A program made the translations under genes and the position numbers. A DNA stretch of 64,000 bases from the NCBI GenBank assembly GCA_024399135.1, contig JAKSHY010000013.1, forward strand, positions 1 through 64,000, written 5' to 3'. The notes below the pieces were generated by a model, which saw only the letters and a program-made list of their open reading frames with translations, was not told the origin of the DNA and searched no databases. This DNA comes from Lachnospiraceae bacterium (GTDB lineage Bacteria; Bacillota; Clostridia; Lachnospirales; Lachnospiraceae). Positions 22,608-31,567 of this stretch are shown piece after piece. Every line of letters starts with the position of its first letter. Position 1 is the first letter of the stretch.

Positions 22608-23581
22608 TATAATGAAAGTTTTCTTGCTATCTCATACTGATATTCTGAAATACCCTTCTCCATTGAAAGAGCTTCCTCGATATCATAATCTGTGAATTCA
22701 CCGTGACTGTGTCCTACAACTCGGTTAGACTTTCCACTGCAAAGAAGATCTGCTGCATATGCGCCCATCATCGATGCGAAGAATCTGTCCTTACAGGTTG
22801 GAGAACCACCACGCTGCATGTAACCTAAAATTGTTGCTCTTGTTTCCATTCCTGTAGCTGCTTCAATACGACGAGCCATGGATGTTGAATGGCCAATTCC
22901 CTCAGCATTAATGATAATGTGATGAGTCTTGCCACGTTTTCTGTTAGCAATAATATTGTTAATTATCTTCTGTTCATTGTAGTCGTATTTTTCAGGAATC
23001 AGAATATCCTCAGCGCCATTAGCAACACCACACCAAAGAGCAATATATCCTGCATTTCTTCCCATAACCTCGATGATTGAACATCTCTCATGAGAGCTTG
23101 ATGTATCTCTAACCTTGTCAATGGCCTGCATAGCAGTATTAACAGCTGTGTCGAATCCAATAGTATATTCAGTACATGAAATATCAAGGTCAATTGTTCC
23201 CGGAACACCAATTGTATTGATTCCGTGTCTTGCCAGAGCCTGAGCGCCTCTGTATGAACCGTCACCACCAATTACGATAACGCCATCGATTCCATGCTTT
23301 TTACATATTTCGGCAGCCTTAGCCTGAACTGCTTCCTCCTTGAATTCAGGACATCTTGCTGTACCTAAAATAGTACCGCCTCGCTGAATGATATCAGAAA
23401 CATCCTTCTTCTCCATATCAACGATTTCTTCATTAAGAAGTCCTGCATAACCTTTCTTAATACCCTTAACCGAAACTCCGTTAACTATTGCTTCTCTGAC
23501 TGCTGCTCTGATCGCTGCATTCATTCCAGGAGCATCTCCTCCTGATGTCATTACTGCAATTGTCTTAATTTCTTTAGCCAT
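22607..23581 (-). CDS. pfkA: 6-phosphofructokinase (ATP type)
   Basis: A 324-residue glycolytic kinase making fructose 1,6-bisphosphate. The N-terminal ATP loop MTSGGDAPGMNAAIRAAVRE and the motif VIGGDGSYRGA with Gly after GGD mark an ATP- rather than PPi-dependent enzyme. The catalytic segment reads GTIDLDISCTEYTIGFDTA: both catalytic Asp are kept, but the usual Asn between them (TIDND) is Leu, an uncommon change. MGRNAGYIA, PEKYDY, ILGYMQRGGSP and RFFASMMGAYA are normal. It lies downstream of dnaE, as in many Clostridia, and upstream of a methyltransferase gene that overlaps its stop by one base. The ribosome site is weak (GGATG). Confidence 0.95.
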   Translation of the reverse strand: MAKEIKTIAVMTSGGDAPGMNAAIRAAVREAIVNGVSVKGIKKGYAGLLNEEIVDMEKKDVSDIIQRGGTILGTARCPEFKEEAVQAKAAEICKKHGIDGVIVIGGDGSYRGAQALARHGINTIGVPGTIDLDISCTEYTIGFDTAVNTAMQAIDKVRDTSSSHERCSIIEVMGRNAGYIALWCGVANGAEDILIPEKYDYNEQKIINNIIANRKRGKTHHIIINAEGIGHSTSMARRIEAATGMETRATILGYMQRGGSPTCKDRFFASMMGAYAADLLCSGKSNRVVGHSHGEFTDYDIEEALSMEKGISEYQYEIARKLSL

Positions 23582-23755
23582 ATTTTCATCCTTTATATAT
23601 ACAATTCTGTTTTCAATGCACTATCGAGAACATTTTACTCGCAATTCCCACTGTTTTCAACATTTTTCGCCAGTTGCTGACTGCAAAATGAATCTTCCTG
23701 TGGATTTCGCGGATGCATATCTTTACAACAATTTTCTGATTGTCCGAAATCTCAT

Positions 23756-26700
23756 TTAGCGTATTCTCGACGAATCGAAGGTAACCTTGATACTCTCCTC
23801 ACCGAAAAGCTCACGTAGAGAATCAACAACCGCACCCTTCGCATCTACCGAGTATGACGGCGGAAGGTTCTTCATTGATTTTTCCTCATCAAGATAAATA
23901 ACTACATTATCACGACCATCAGAGGTTTTAAGAAGTGCGAAAATTTCGTCCTTTTTGGCCTCATATTCACCAAGATTCTTAAGTCTTATCCACAATTTAG
24001 ATGGCACCTCGTCGAATGCTGTTATAGACTCAGCGATAAGCTTGGCACCCTTCTCCTCTTCAACATTGACCCTTCCTCTTATGAAGACCTTGTTATCTTC
24101 TGTAAGCTTGGAAGAATTCTTTTCATAATCCTTAGGGAAAACGATTACCTCCAAAGAACCGACTAAATCCTCCAGCTGCAGGAACGCCATAACCTTGTCA
24201 TTCTTGGTGTACTTAATCTTTTTGTCCATAATAAGGCCACCAACAATTGCTGTTGAATTATCCTTAACAACGCACATATTGGTTTCATCATCCAGTACGA
24301 AGTCTGAGGTCTTATTAGTAATTGTCTTCTCCCACAAGGTAGCATATTCTTCCAGTGGATGACCGCTTAAATATATACCAAGAACATCCTTTTCGAACGA
24401 AAGAAGTACGTCCTTTGGATACTCACCAACGTCTGGAAGCTGCACATCAAATGAGGCCTTATCCTCATCCGCCACTAAATCAAACAGTGACATCTGTCCT
24501 GCCATATTGTTCTTCTTGTCGTGGCTTATATTATCCATTACCTGCATATAGGTACAAATAAACTGTTTCCTGGTTCCATTAAGTGAATCGAAAGCACCTG
24601 CTTTAATGAAATTCTCAACCGCCTTTTTATTGACATCTCTGTCAGAAACTCTGGTTATGAAATCATTAAGATTAGTATAAGGTCCTCTTTCCTTTCTTTC
24701 TTCAACGATGGCATCTATAACCGGACCGCCTACACTCTTAATGGCAGAAAGTGCGAAACGTATGGCACCATTATCTACAGAGAAATTCCTCTCACCTTTA
24801 TTAATATCAGGTGGAAGAATTTTAATTCCCATATTTTTGCAAACCATAATATAGTTGGCAACCTTGGAAGAATTATCTATCACGGATGTCATCAAAGCTG
24901 CCATGAATTCTACTGGATAATAGCACTTAAGGTATGCAGTCTGATAAGCAACAACGGCATAGCATGCTGCATGCGCTTTGTTGAACGCATACTTGGCGAA
25001 ATCCATCATTTCTTCATATACCTTCGAAGCCGCAGCCTCAGATACTCCGTTGGCTACACATCCGGGAACATTTTCGCTTTCATTTCCATGAATGAAATTC
25101 TCCCTTTCCTTGATCATAACCTCCTGGTTCTTCTTCGACATGGCTTTTCGAACAAGATCGCTTCGGCCCATTGAATATCCACCAAGAGAACGAACTATCT
25201 GCATAACCTGTTCCTGGTATACGATACAGCCATATGTATCCTTAAGGATTGGTTCAAGCTCTGGTGTTGTGTAGGTAACTGTATCTTTGTTCTTCTTTCC
25301 GTCTATATATTTCGGAATGAAGTCCATAGGACCTGGTCTGTATAATGCGATACCCGCAGTAACATCCTCCAGGTTACCAGGCTTTAATTCCTTCATGAAG
25401 GAGCGCATTCCCGCAGATTCAAGCTGGAATATTCCATCACACTTTCCTGAAGCAATTAAGCTAAATACCTTAGGATCATCATAGGTAATCTTATCTAAAT
25501 CTATTTCAATTCCTGTTGTTTCATATACATTATCAATAGTGTCACGAAGGACATCCAGTGTTGTAAGTCCTAAAAAGTCCATCTTAAGAAGGCCGAGACT
25601 TTCAACAGTATTCTTTTCGAACTGGGTTGTTATATATCCTTCTGAAGAGCGCTGAAGAGGGACAAGCTCCTCCGCCGGCTGTGAACAGATAACGACACCT
25701 GCAGCATGCACCGTAGTATTTCTTGGTATACCCTCAAGACGCATGGCCATGTCAATAAGCTCCTTAACCTGTGGATCTGTATCATAGGCATTTTTGAGCT
25801 CAACACTCTTTTTCAGAGCATCCTTCAGTGTGATATTTATTTCCTGCGGAACCATCTTCGATATTGAATCAGCGAAGGCATATGGAAGGTCCATTACTCG
25901 TCCAACGTCCCTTATAACACCCTTCGCTCCCATAGTACCGAAGGCTACAATTTTAACAACCTTATCCTCTCCATATTTCTGGCTGACATAATCAATAACC
26001 TCCTGTCTTCTGCAGTCGAAGTCAATATCTATATCAGGCATGGATACACGCTCAGGATTAAGGAATCGCTCGAAAATTAAATCATTACTAACCGGATCAA
26101 CGTTGGTTATGTGAAGAGAATACGAAACTATGGATCCGGCAGCCGAGCCTCTTCCGGCGCCTACCCAGATTCCATTCTCTCTTGCGAAATTAACGAAATC
26201 CCATACTATCAAAAAGTAATCAACATATCCCATGTTCTTGATTACATTAAGCTCATAATTCAATTTTTCTATAATTGTCTGATCTGAAGATGGAACTTGG
26301 GCATTGATATCTTCATAGCGCTCGTTAAGTCCATCAAGACAAAGCTTATTTAAATAAGTCCACGAATCATAGCCCTCTGGAACCTCAAAATGAGGCAGCT
26401 TCGTAACGCCGAACTCGATTTCGACATTACATCTTTTAGCAATTTTCTCAGTATTTTCAAGTGCCTCTGTCGCATAGGGGAAGAGCATTCTCATCTCATC
26501 CTCTGACTTAACATAGAACTGTCCGCCCTCATACCTTAATCTGTTCTCATCCGAAAGCTTCTTTCCGGTCTGAAGGCATAGAAGAATGTCGTGTGGTTTA
26601 ACATCATCAGCGTATGTGTAATGAATATCGTTAGTACATACCAGTGGAATATTAAGCTCCTTAGACATCTGAACCAGTGCCATGTTTACTGTCTGCTGCT

Positions 26701-27244
26701 CTGGATAACCGTGGTCCTGCAATTCTAAGAAATAATTATTTTCGCCAAATATATCTTTGTACTCAAGGGCAACCTTCTTCGCTTCACTAATAAGACCCTT
26801 GGTTATATACCTTGGAACTTCACCTGCAAGACATGCAGAAAGGGCAATAATACCCTCGTGGAATTCTCTTAATATATCTTTGTCCACACGGGGCTTGTAG
26901 TAGTAGCCTTCCGTGAAGCCTCTTGAAACGATTTTAATAAGGTTGGCATAGCCTGTTTCATTTTCAGCAAGAAGGACAAGGTGGTTATATCTTTCCTCAC
27001 CGCCTGACATTTCCTTGTCGAATCGCGAGTTAGGAGCAACATATATTTCACAGCCAAGTACAGGATGTATTCCCTCTTTCTTACATTCCTTGTAGAACTC
27101 AATAACGCCATACATGACACCATGGTCAGTTATGGCAGCCGAGGTCATACCAAGTTCCTTGACTCTTTTGACATATTCTTTAATTTTGTTCGAGCCGTCC
27201 AGAAGAGAATACTCTGTATGAACGTGCAGATGAGCAAATGACAT
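23756..27244 (-). CDS. dnaE: DNA polymerase III alpha subunit, DnaE type
   Basis: A 1,162-residue replicative polymerase. The N-terminal PHP domain starts FAHLHVHTEYSLLDGSNKIKEYVKRVKELGMTSAAITDHGVMYG. The catalytic acidic cluster is PDIDIDFD near residue 405 with VGAGRGSAAGSIVSYSL ahead of it, and the third Asp in KMDFLGLTTLDVL near residue 558. YGCIVYQEQVMQI and AYNKAHA-like FNKAHAACYAVVAYQTAYLK follow, and an OB fold lies at about residues 990-1080. No 3'-5' exonuclease domain is inserted, so it is DnaE and not PolC. dnaE-pfkA is a common Clostridia pair. The start has AGGAAAG upstream. It follows the metK terminator and probably has its own promoter near 27,300. Confidence 0.97.
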   Translation of the reverse strand: MSFAHLHVHTEYSLLDGSNKIKEYVKRVKELGMTSAAITDHGVMYGVIEFYKECKKEGIHPVLGCEIYVAPNSRFDKEMSGGEERYNHLVLLAENETGYANLIKIVSRGFTEGYYYKPRVDKDILREFHEGIIALSACLAGEVPRYITKGLISEAKKVALEYKDIFGENNYFLELQDHGYPEQQTVNMALVQMSKELNIPLVCTNDIHYTYADDVKPHDILLCLQTGKKLSDENRLRYEGGQFYVKSEDEMRMLFPYATEALENTEKIAKRCNVEIEFGVTKLPHFEVPEGYDSWTYLNKLCLDGLNERYEDINAQVPSSDQTIIEKLNYELNVIKNMGYVDYFLIVWDFVNFARENGIWVGAGRGSAAGSIVSYSLHITNVDPVSNDLIFERFLNPERVSMPDIDIDFDCRRQEVIDYVSQKYGEDKVVKIVAFGTMGAKGVIRDVGRVMDLPYAFADSISKMVPQEINITLKDALKKSVELKNAYDTDPQVKELIDMAMRLEGIPRNTTVHAAGVVICSQPAEELVPLQRSSEGYITTQFEKNTVESLGLLKMDFLGLTTLDVLRDTIDNVYETTGIEIDLDKITYDDPKVFSLIASGKCDGIFQLESAGMRSFMKELKPGNLEDVTAGIALYRPGPMDFIPKYIDGKKNKDTVTYTTPELEPILKDTYGCIVYQEQVMQIVRSLGGYSMGRSDLVRKAMSKKNQEVMIKERENFIHGNESENVPGCVANGVSEAAASKVYEEMMDFAKYAFNKAHAACYAVVAYQTAYLKCYYPVEFMAALMTSVIDNSSKVANYIMVCKNMGIKILPPDINKGERNFSVDNGAIRFALSAIKSVGGPVIDAIVEERKERGPYTNLNDFITRVSDRDVNKKAVENFIKAGAFDSLNGTRKQFICTYMQVMDNISHDKKNNMAGQMSLFDLVADEDKASFDVQLPDVGEYPKDVLLSFEKDVLGIYLSGHPLEEYATLWEKTITNKTSDFVLDDETNMCVVKDNSTAIVGGLIMDKKIKYTKNDKVMAFLQLEDLVGSLEVIVFPKDYEKNSSKLTEDNKVFIRGRVNVEEEKGAKLIAESITAFDEVPSKLWIRLKNLGEYEAKKDEIFALLKTSDGRDNVVIYLDEEKSMKNLPPSYSVDAKGAVVDSLRELFGEESIKVTFDSSRIR

Positions 27245-27267
27245 ATTCTTTCCTATAATCTCTAAAA

Positions 27268-27299
27268 TAAAAAATGGCGACGTCTTGCGACATCGCCAT
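27268..27299 (-). terminator. Terminator after metK
   Basis: On the minus strand an 11-bp stem (ATGGCGATGTC with its partner, one G-U pair) closes on a GCAA tetraloop (GNRA type) and T6 follows. It lies 45 bp after the metK stop and 25 bp before dnaE. Confidence 0.92.
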
Positions 27300-27344
27300 A
27301 ATTATATCAAATTATAGATTCTTTATCCACGACTAAGAATAATC

Positions 27345-28526
27345 TTAAAGATACTTCTTTAATGTCTCAGCCTTGTCTGTCTTCTCCCATGGAAGATCAA
27401 GATCGTTACGTCCGAAATGTCCGTAAGCTGCTGTCTGCTTGTAGATAGGTCTTCTTAAGTCAAGCATCTTGATAATTCCTGCTGGACGAAGATCGAAGTT
27501 CTCACGAACGATTTCTGTAATCTTAAGCTCATCAAGCTTACCTGTTCCGAATGTATCTACACGAACTGATGTAGGCTGTGCTACACCAATAGCATATGAA
27601 AGCTGAATTTCACACTTGTCAGCAAGGCCAGCTGCTACGATATTCTTAGCAACATATCTTGCTGCATAAGCTGCTGAACGGTCAACCTTAGTGCAGTCCT
27701 TACCTGAGAAAGCACCGCCGCCGTGACGAGCCATTCCACCATAAGTATCAACGATAATCTTACGTCCTGTAAGACCAGCATCACCGTGAGGTCCACCAAT
27801 TACGAAACGTCCTGTTGGATTGATGAAGAACTTAGTATCAGCATCAACAAGCTCTGCAGGAAGAACTGGATCGAATACATACTTTTTGATATCTGCATGG
27901 ATCTGTTCCTGTGTTACATTCTCATCATGCTGTGTTGAACATACAACAGCCTCAAGTCTGATAGGCTTGTCATTCTCATCATATTCAACTGAAACCTGAG
28001 TCTTACCATCTGGACGAAGATACTTAAGAGTACCATCCTTACGAACCTTTGTAAGCTGAAGTGCCAACTTATGAGCAAGGTCGATTGAGTATGGCATATA
28101 GCTGTCTGTTTCGTTAGTTGCATAACCAAACATCATACCCTGGTCACCAGCACCTGTATCAAGGTCATCCTTTAATGAACCTTCCTTAGCTTCTAAAGCC
28201 TTGTCAACACCCATAGCGATATCTGCTGACTGCTTATCTAATGCTACGAATACTGCACATGAATTTCCATCAAGTCCCTTAGCACCCTCATCATAACCGA
28301 TTTCAAGAACTGTCTTACGAACGATAGCTGGGATATCAAGCTGTGCATTAGTTGTAATTTCACCTGTTACGAGTACGAAACCCGTACAAGAAGCTGTTTC
28401 ACAGGCAACACGGCTCATTGGATCCTGTTCGAAGCATGCATCAAGAATGGCATCTGATACCATATCGCAGACTTTGTCAGGATGTCCTTCTGTTACTGAC
28501 TCAGAAGTAAATAATCTCTTCTCCAT
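27345..28526 (-). CDS. metK: S-adenosylmethionine synthetase
   Basis: A 393-residue enzyme that makes SAM from methionine and ATP. The family signatures are present: [21 protein letters not shown] near the N-terminus, [16 protein letters not shown] near residue 120, the P-loop-like [21 protein letters not shown] near residue 240 and [32 protein letters not shown]. Lys and Asp residues of the active site are kept. Length is normal. It is the only gene directly behind the SAM-I riboswitch at 28590-28747 and ends in a strong terminator, so it is a single-gene unit repressed by its own product. Start ATG at 28526 with AAGGAGA upstream. Confidence 0.98.
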   Translation of the reverse strand: MEKRLFTSESVTEGHPDKVCDMVSDAILDACFEQDPMSRVACETASCTGFVLVTGEITTNAQLDIPAIVRKTVLEIGYDEGAKGLDGNSCAVFVALDKQSADIAMGVDKALEAKEGSLKDDLDTGAGDQGMMFGYATNETDSYMPYSIDLAHKLALQLTKVRKDGTLKYLRPDGKTQVSVEYDENDKPIRLEAVVCSTQHDENVTQEQIHADIKKYVFDPVLPAELVDADTKFFINPTGRFVIGGPHGDAGLTGRKIIVDTYGGMARHGGGAFSGKDCTKVDRSAAYAARYVAKNIVAAGLADKCEIQLSYAIGVAQPTSVRVDTFGTGKLDELKITEIVRENFDLRPAGIIKMLDLRRPIYKQTAAYGHFGRNDLDLPWEKTDKAETLKKYL

Positions 28527-28589
28527 TTTACTACTCTCCTTCTCTTTGGGCCTTCAAGCCCTCAAAATACAAGCTGCTTTTGCAGCAAT

Positions 28590-28747
28590 AAAAAATCCGC
28601 TCATCAAATAAGCGGACGACAACATCGATAATCGATATTCAAATCCTCTTATTGTTCGAAATAAAAATCTCGCTCAGGTTGGCACCTTCCATTAGGGGTT
28701 GCCGTGGCTTCTTAGGTCCTATGTACCTCCACCACTCTGAATAAGAG
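28590..28747 (-). promoter_or_regulatory. SAM-I (S-box) riboswitch of metK, with terminator
   Basis: On the minus strand, the P1 arms CTCTTATT (28740-28747) and AATAAGAG (28646-28653) enclose the S-box core: GAGTGGTGGAGG, GAAGCCACGGCAACC, and GGTGCCAACCTGAGCGAGA. A terminator follows, TCCGCT/AGCGGA (28596-28616) with T6. High SAM would favour the aptamer and the terminator, stopping metK transcription. The order fits transcriptional control. A second small hairpin, GCTGC/GCAGC, lies between the terminator and metK. Confidence 0.96.
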
Positions 28748-28754
28748 AGAACAT

Positions 28755-28782
28755 ATATTAGGTTTTCAATATTCATTATCAA
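28755..28782 (-). promoter_or_regulatory. Promoter of the metK riboswitch transcript
   Basis: Minus strand TTGATA (28777-28782), 16-bp spacer, TAATAT (28755-28760). The start would fall near 28748, one base before the riboswitch P1 stem, which supports the call. A diverging promoter at 28835 serves the HD-GYP gene. Confidence 0.7.
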
Positions 28783-28834
28783 TAATTAAATTACTACTAT
28801 ATATTGTGGTTGTCAATCAAAATATCCATTTTCG

Positions 28835-28863
28835 TTGACTAAATCAATCAATTTTGCTATCAT
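28835..28863 (+). promoter_or_regulatory. Sigma-A promoter of the HD-GYP gene
   Basis: TTGACT (28835-28840), 17-bp spacer, TATCAT (28858-28863). Start expected near 28870. It diverges from the metK promoter. Confidence 0.75.
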
Positions 28864-28869
28864 AGAATA

Positions 28870-28901
28870 GCCTAAATAGAGGGGCCGTATTGGGTTTAGG
28901 C
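28870..28901 (+). promoter_or_regulatory. Leader hairpin before the HD-GYP gene
   Basis: GCCTAAA (28870-28876) pairs with TTTAGGC (28895-28901); a further G-U pair is possible. The stem begins at the predicted transcription start. The leader does not show the conserved GEMM (c-di-GMP-I) core, so it is not called a riboswitch. Confidence 0.45.
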
Positions 28902-28941
28902 GATTACAGAATATTTTTAAAATTGGGGTTAATAAAATTAT

Positions 28942-30018
28942 ATGAAACGTATTGGTACTTCTGATTTAGTTCCAGGCATGGTTACTGCCGAGGACGTCTA
29001 TAACTATAATAATCAGTTAATTATTCCAAAAGGACTCGTTCTTGACGATAAGACTATTGCCAAGCTTGATTATTATTCTATACTCAGTATCCGTATAGAG
29101 GATAAAAAGGTTGAAGTTAATAATGACGCTCAGGTTTATGCCAAGTCTTATTCTGAGAAGATTAAGGAAAGTCCTGAATTCGTCAGATTCAAGGCTGAAT
29201 TCGATGAGGATGTAGATAATTTCAAGGCTGTAATTAACGATGTCGTATTAAAGGGGTCTCCTTTAGATGTAGACCAGCTTATGAATCACACATTAAATAT
29301 TCTCGATATTGGAGCAACAACTCCTAATCTTTTAGACATGCTTCACTGCATGAGAGAATATGATGATGCTACATACACTCACTGTATGAACGTTGCTCTT
29401 ATCTGTAACGTAATGGCAAGATGGCTTAAGATGGACGAAGAAAGTATTAAGACAGCTACTACTGCAGGATTACTTCACGACATTGGTAAGACTCAGATTC
29501 CTGATTCCATCATTAAGAAGCCTGCGAAGCTTACACCTGAAGAATATACTATTATTAAGAGACATCCTCAGGCTGGATATGAGCTGTTAAAGAAATCATC
29601 ACTTGATCCTGAAATATTAAACGCTGTACTAATGCATCATGAGAGATTCGACGGAACAGGCTATCCTTTAGGATTAAAAGGAAACCAGCTTCCTACATTC
29701 GCTCGTATGGTATCAATTGCTGACGTATATGATGCAATGACTTCTGCGAGAGTTTACCGTGGACCTCTTTGTCCATTTAAAACTATCGAAGTATTCGAAG
29801 ATGAAGGTCTTCAAAAGTATGATCCTCACTTCATAATGTCATTCCTCGAAAACGTTGTTAACACATATCTTCTCAACAGTGTTCAGTTATCAAACGGGGA
29901 CAAGGGTACTATCGTTTATATCAATAAGGATAAGCTGTCTTCTCCAACTATCAGAACCGAGAATGACTTCATTGATTTAAGCAAGCATTCCGAAATCAAA
30001 ATCGAAGCTATTATATAA
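28942..30018 (+). CDS. HD-GYP domain protein, probable c-di-GMP phosphodiesterase
   Basis: A 358-residue protein. The N-terminus (SDLVPGMVTAEDVYNYNNQLIIPKGLVLDDKTIAKL) is a DUF3391-like lead-in. The HD-GYP domain spans about residues 130-310: HCMNVALICN, LLHDIGKTQIP (metal-binding HD), RHPQAGYELL, LMHHERFDGTGYPLGLKG (intact GYP motif) and VSIADVYDAMTSARVYR. All metal ligands and the GYP triplet are present, so hydrolysis of c-di-GMP is expected. There is no membrane segment or receiver domain, so the signal input is not visible. It is a single plus-strand gene with its own promoter and a bidirectional terminator. Confidence 0.93.
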   Translation: MKRIGTSDLVPGMVTAEDVYNYNNQLIIPKGLVLDDKTIAKLDYYSILSIRIEDKKVEVNNDAQVYAKSYSEKIKESPEFVRFKAEFDEDVDNFKAVINDVVLKGSPLDVDQLMNHTLNILDIGATTPNLLDMLHCMREYDDATYTHCMNVALICNVMARWLKMDEESIKTATTAGLLHDIGKTQIPDSIIKKPAKLTPEEYTIIKRHPQAGYELLKKSSLDPEILNAVLMHHERFDGTGYPLGLKGNQLPTFARMVSIADVYDAMTSARVYRGPLCPFKTIEVFEDEGLQKYDPHFIMSFLENVVNTYLLNSVQLSNGDKGTIVYINKDKLSSPTIRTENDFIDLSKHSEIKIEAII

Positions 30019-30059
30019 TTTATATAAAAAATCATATGTGTATCACAAAGCACACATAA

Positions 30060-30094
30060 TAAAAAAGATTGCCACTTTTGTGACAATCTTTTTT
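30060..30094. terminator. Bidirectional terminator between HD-GYP and murA genes
   Basis: AAAAAGATTG, CAC, TTTT loop, GTG, CAATCTTTTTT form an A/T-flanked stem with one mismatch, usable for the plus-strand HD-GYP gene and the minus-strand murA gene that converge here. Confidence 0.9.
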
Positions 30095-30096
30095 AT

Positions 30097-31389
30097 TTAT
30101 CCAATCTTAAGTTTAAATTTCTGTATATCTTTGTCAGAATCAACGATATCTATCATTCCGCCCAAAGACTGAAGCTTTAAGTGAAAATCTTCATATCCTC
30201 GCTGAATGTATTTAATATCTTCAACCGTTGTGAATCCGTCTGCTGCCAGAGCTGCTATAACAAGTGCGGCACCTGCTCTTAAATCCGGAGCAACTATGCT
30301 GGCACCTGTATATTTGCCGACTCCATCAATAATGGCCGTATTTCCTTCAACCTTGATGCTGGCACCCATTCTTGCAAGCTCATCTACATATTTGAATCTG
30401 TTCTCAAAAATACTCTCTGTTACTATACTTGTTCCCTTAGATAATCCTAAAGTAACAGCAATCTGTGGCTGCATATCTGTTGGGAAACCTGGATATGGAA
30501 GAGTCTTAACATGTGTATGCGAGAGCTGCTTGGTTGCAACTACTCTTACTGCATCATCTGACTCATCTATTTCGCAGCCGATTTCCTGTAATTTAGCACT
30601 AATAGCTTCAAGATGCTTAGGAATAACATTCTTAACGGTAATATCACCTCTGGTGATTGCAGCTGCGAACATGAATGTTCCTGCTTCAATCTGATCAGGA
30701 ATGATGGTGTATTCGCTTCCATGAAGTCTTGGTACACCTTTTATTCTGATAACATCTGTACCTGCACCCTTAATGTTGGCTCCCATAGTATTAAGGAAGT
30801 TAGCCACATCAACTACATGAGGCTCTTTAGCAGCGTTCTCAATAGTTGTCTGACCCTCTGCCATAGCAGCAGCCATCATTACATTAATCGTAGCGCCTAC
30901 AGAAACAACGTCCATATAAATATGTGCGCCATGAAGTCTTTCAGCTTCTACAACTATAACACCACCGCCGATTGTTACATCTGCGCCCAGTGCCTTAAAA
31001 CCTTTGATATGCTGGTCAATTGGTCTTGAACCAATGTTACAGCCACCCGGAAGACTTACTCTTGCATTCTTGTACTTACCAAGTAATGCACCCAGGAAAT
31101 AGTAAGAAGCACGAATCTTCTTAATATAATCCTCATCAATGGTCTGATCTACTATATTTTTTCCGGAAATGCGATAAGTGTGTCTGTCAATACTTTCAAC
31201 AGAACCGCCAATGCTGGTTATTGCCTGAAGCATAACATTGGTATCTCGCACATCTGGGAGATTTTCAATTACACAGACATCATCTGTCATGACTGTGGCA
31301 GCTAAGATTCCAAGTGCAGCATTCTTCGCTCCACCTATCTCAACTTCACCAACTAAAGGATTGCCTCCTTTAATTGCATATTGCTCCAT
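30097..31389 (-). CDS. murA: UDP-N-acetylglucosamine 1-carboxyvinyltransferase
   Basis: A 430-residue enolpyruvyl transferase for the first committed step of peptidoglycan synthesis. The N-terminal part IKGGNPLVGEVEIGGAKNAALGILAAT carries the conserved Lys-Asn pair. The active-site Cys is in LPGGCNIGSRPIDQHIKGFKALGAD (near residue 117), so it should be sensitive to fosfomycin. The PEP/UDP-GlcNAc contacts PGFPTDMQPQ and ENRFKYVDELARMGA and the C-terminal DLRAGAALVIAALAA are intact. Start ATG at 31389 with AGAGGAT upstream. It lies downstream of the M23 hydrolase gene but has a 178-bp gap with a probable promoter of its own. Confidence 0.97.
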   Translation of the reverse strand: MEQYAIKGGNPLVGEVEIGGAKNAALGILAATVMTDDVCVIENLPDVRDTNVMLQAITSIGGSVESIDRHTYRISGKNIVDQTIDEDYIKKIRASYYFLGALLGKYKNARVSLPGGCNIGSRPIDQHIKGFKALGADVTIGGGVIVVEAERLHGAHIYMDVVSVGATINVMMAAAMAEGQTTIENAAKEPHVVDVANFLNTMGANIKGAGTDVIRIKGVPRLHGSEYTIIPDQIEAGTFMFAAAITRGDITVKNVIPKHLEAISAKLQEIGCEIDESDDAVRVVATKQLSHTHVKTLPYPGFPTDMQPQIAVTLGLSKGTSIVTESIFENRFKYVDELARMGASIKVEGNTAIIDGVGKYTGASIVAPDLRAGAALVIAALAADGFTTVEDIKYIQRGYEDFHLKLQSLGGMIDIVDSDKDIQKFKLKIG

Positions 31390-31468
31390 AATATCCTCTT
31401 CTATCTATATATAGTGCGGAGAGATAATCTCACCACAAGATGTATACATACCTTTACATACTGCAATT

Positions 31469-31497
31469 ATTTTATACAGAAACTGTATCTTTGTAAA
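31469..31497 (-). promoter_or_regulatory. Candidate murA promoter
   Basis: Minus strand TTTACA (31492-31497), 17-bp spacer, TAAAAT (31469-31474). Start near 31462, about 70 nt before murA. Both boxes are one or two bases off consensus. Confidence 0.45.
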
Positions 31498-31567
31498 GAG
31501 AAACGTACGTTCCAGTAACATAACGTAGTTTACATTCTGACGTTATTAACGACTCATTTCTTCCACA

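Noticed and set aside
28870-28941. c-di-GMP riboswitch before the HD-GYP gene
   Set aside because: The leader has a hairpin but lacks the conserved GEMM bases, so only a leader hairpin is called.
30206-30694. 162-residue open frame on the plus strand
   Set aside because: It lies opposite murA, whose motifs are all intact; no ribosome site or family pattern. It is a shadow.
31518-31548. Inverted repeat ATAACGT/ACGTTAT between the M23 and murA genes
   Set aside because: No T-tract follows on either strand and the loop is long; not supported as terminator or operator.
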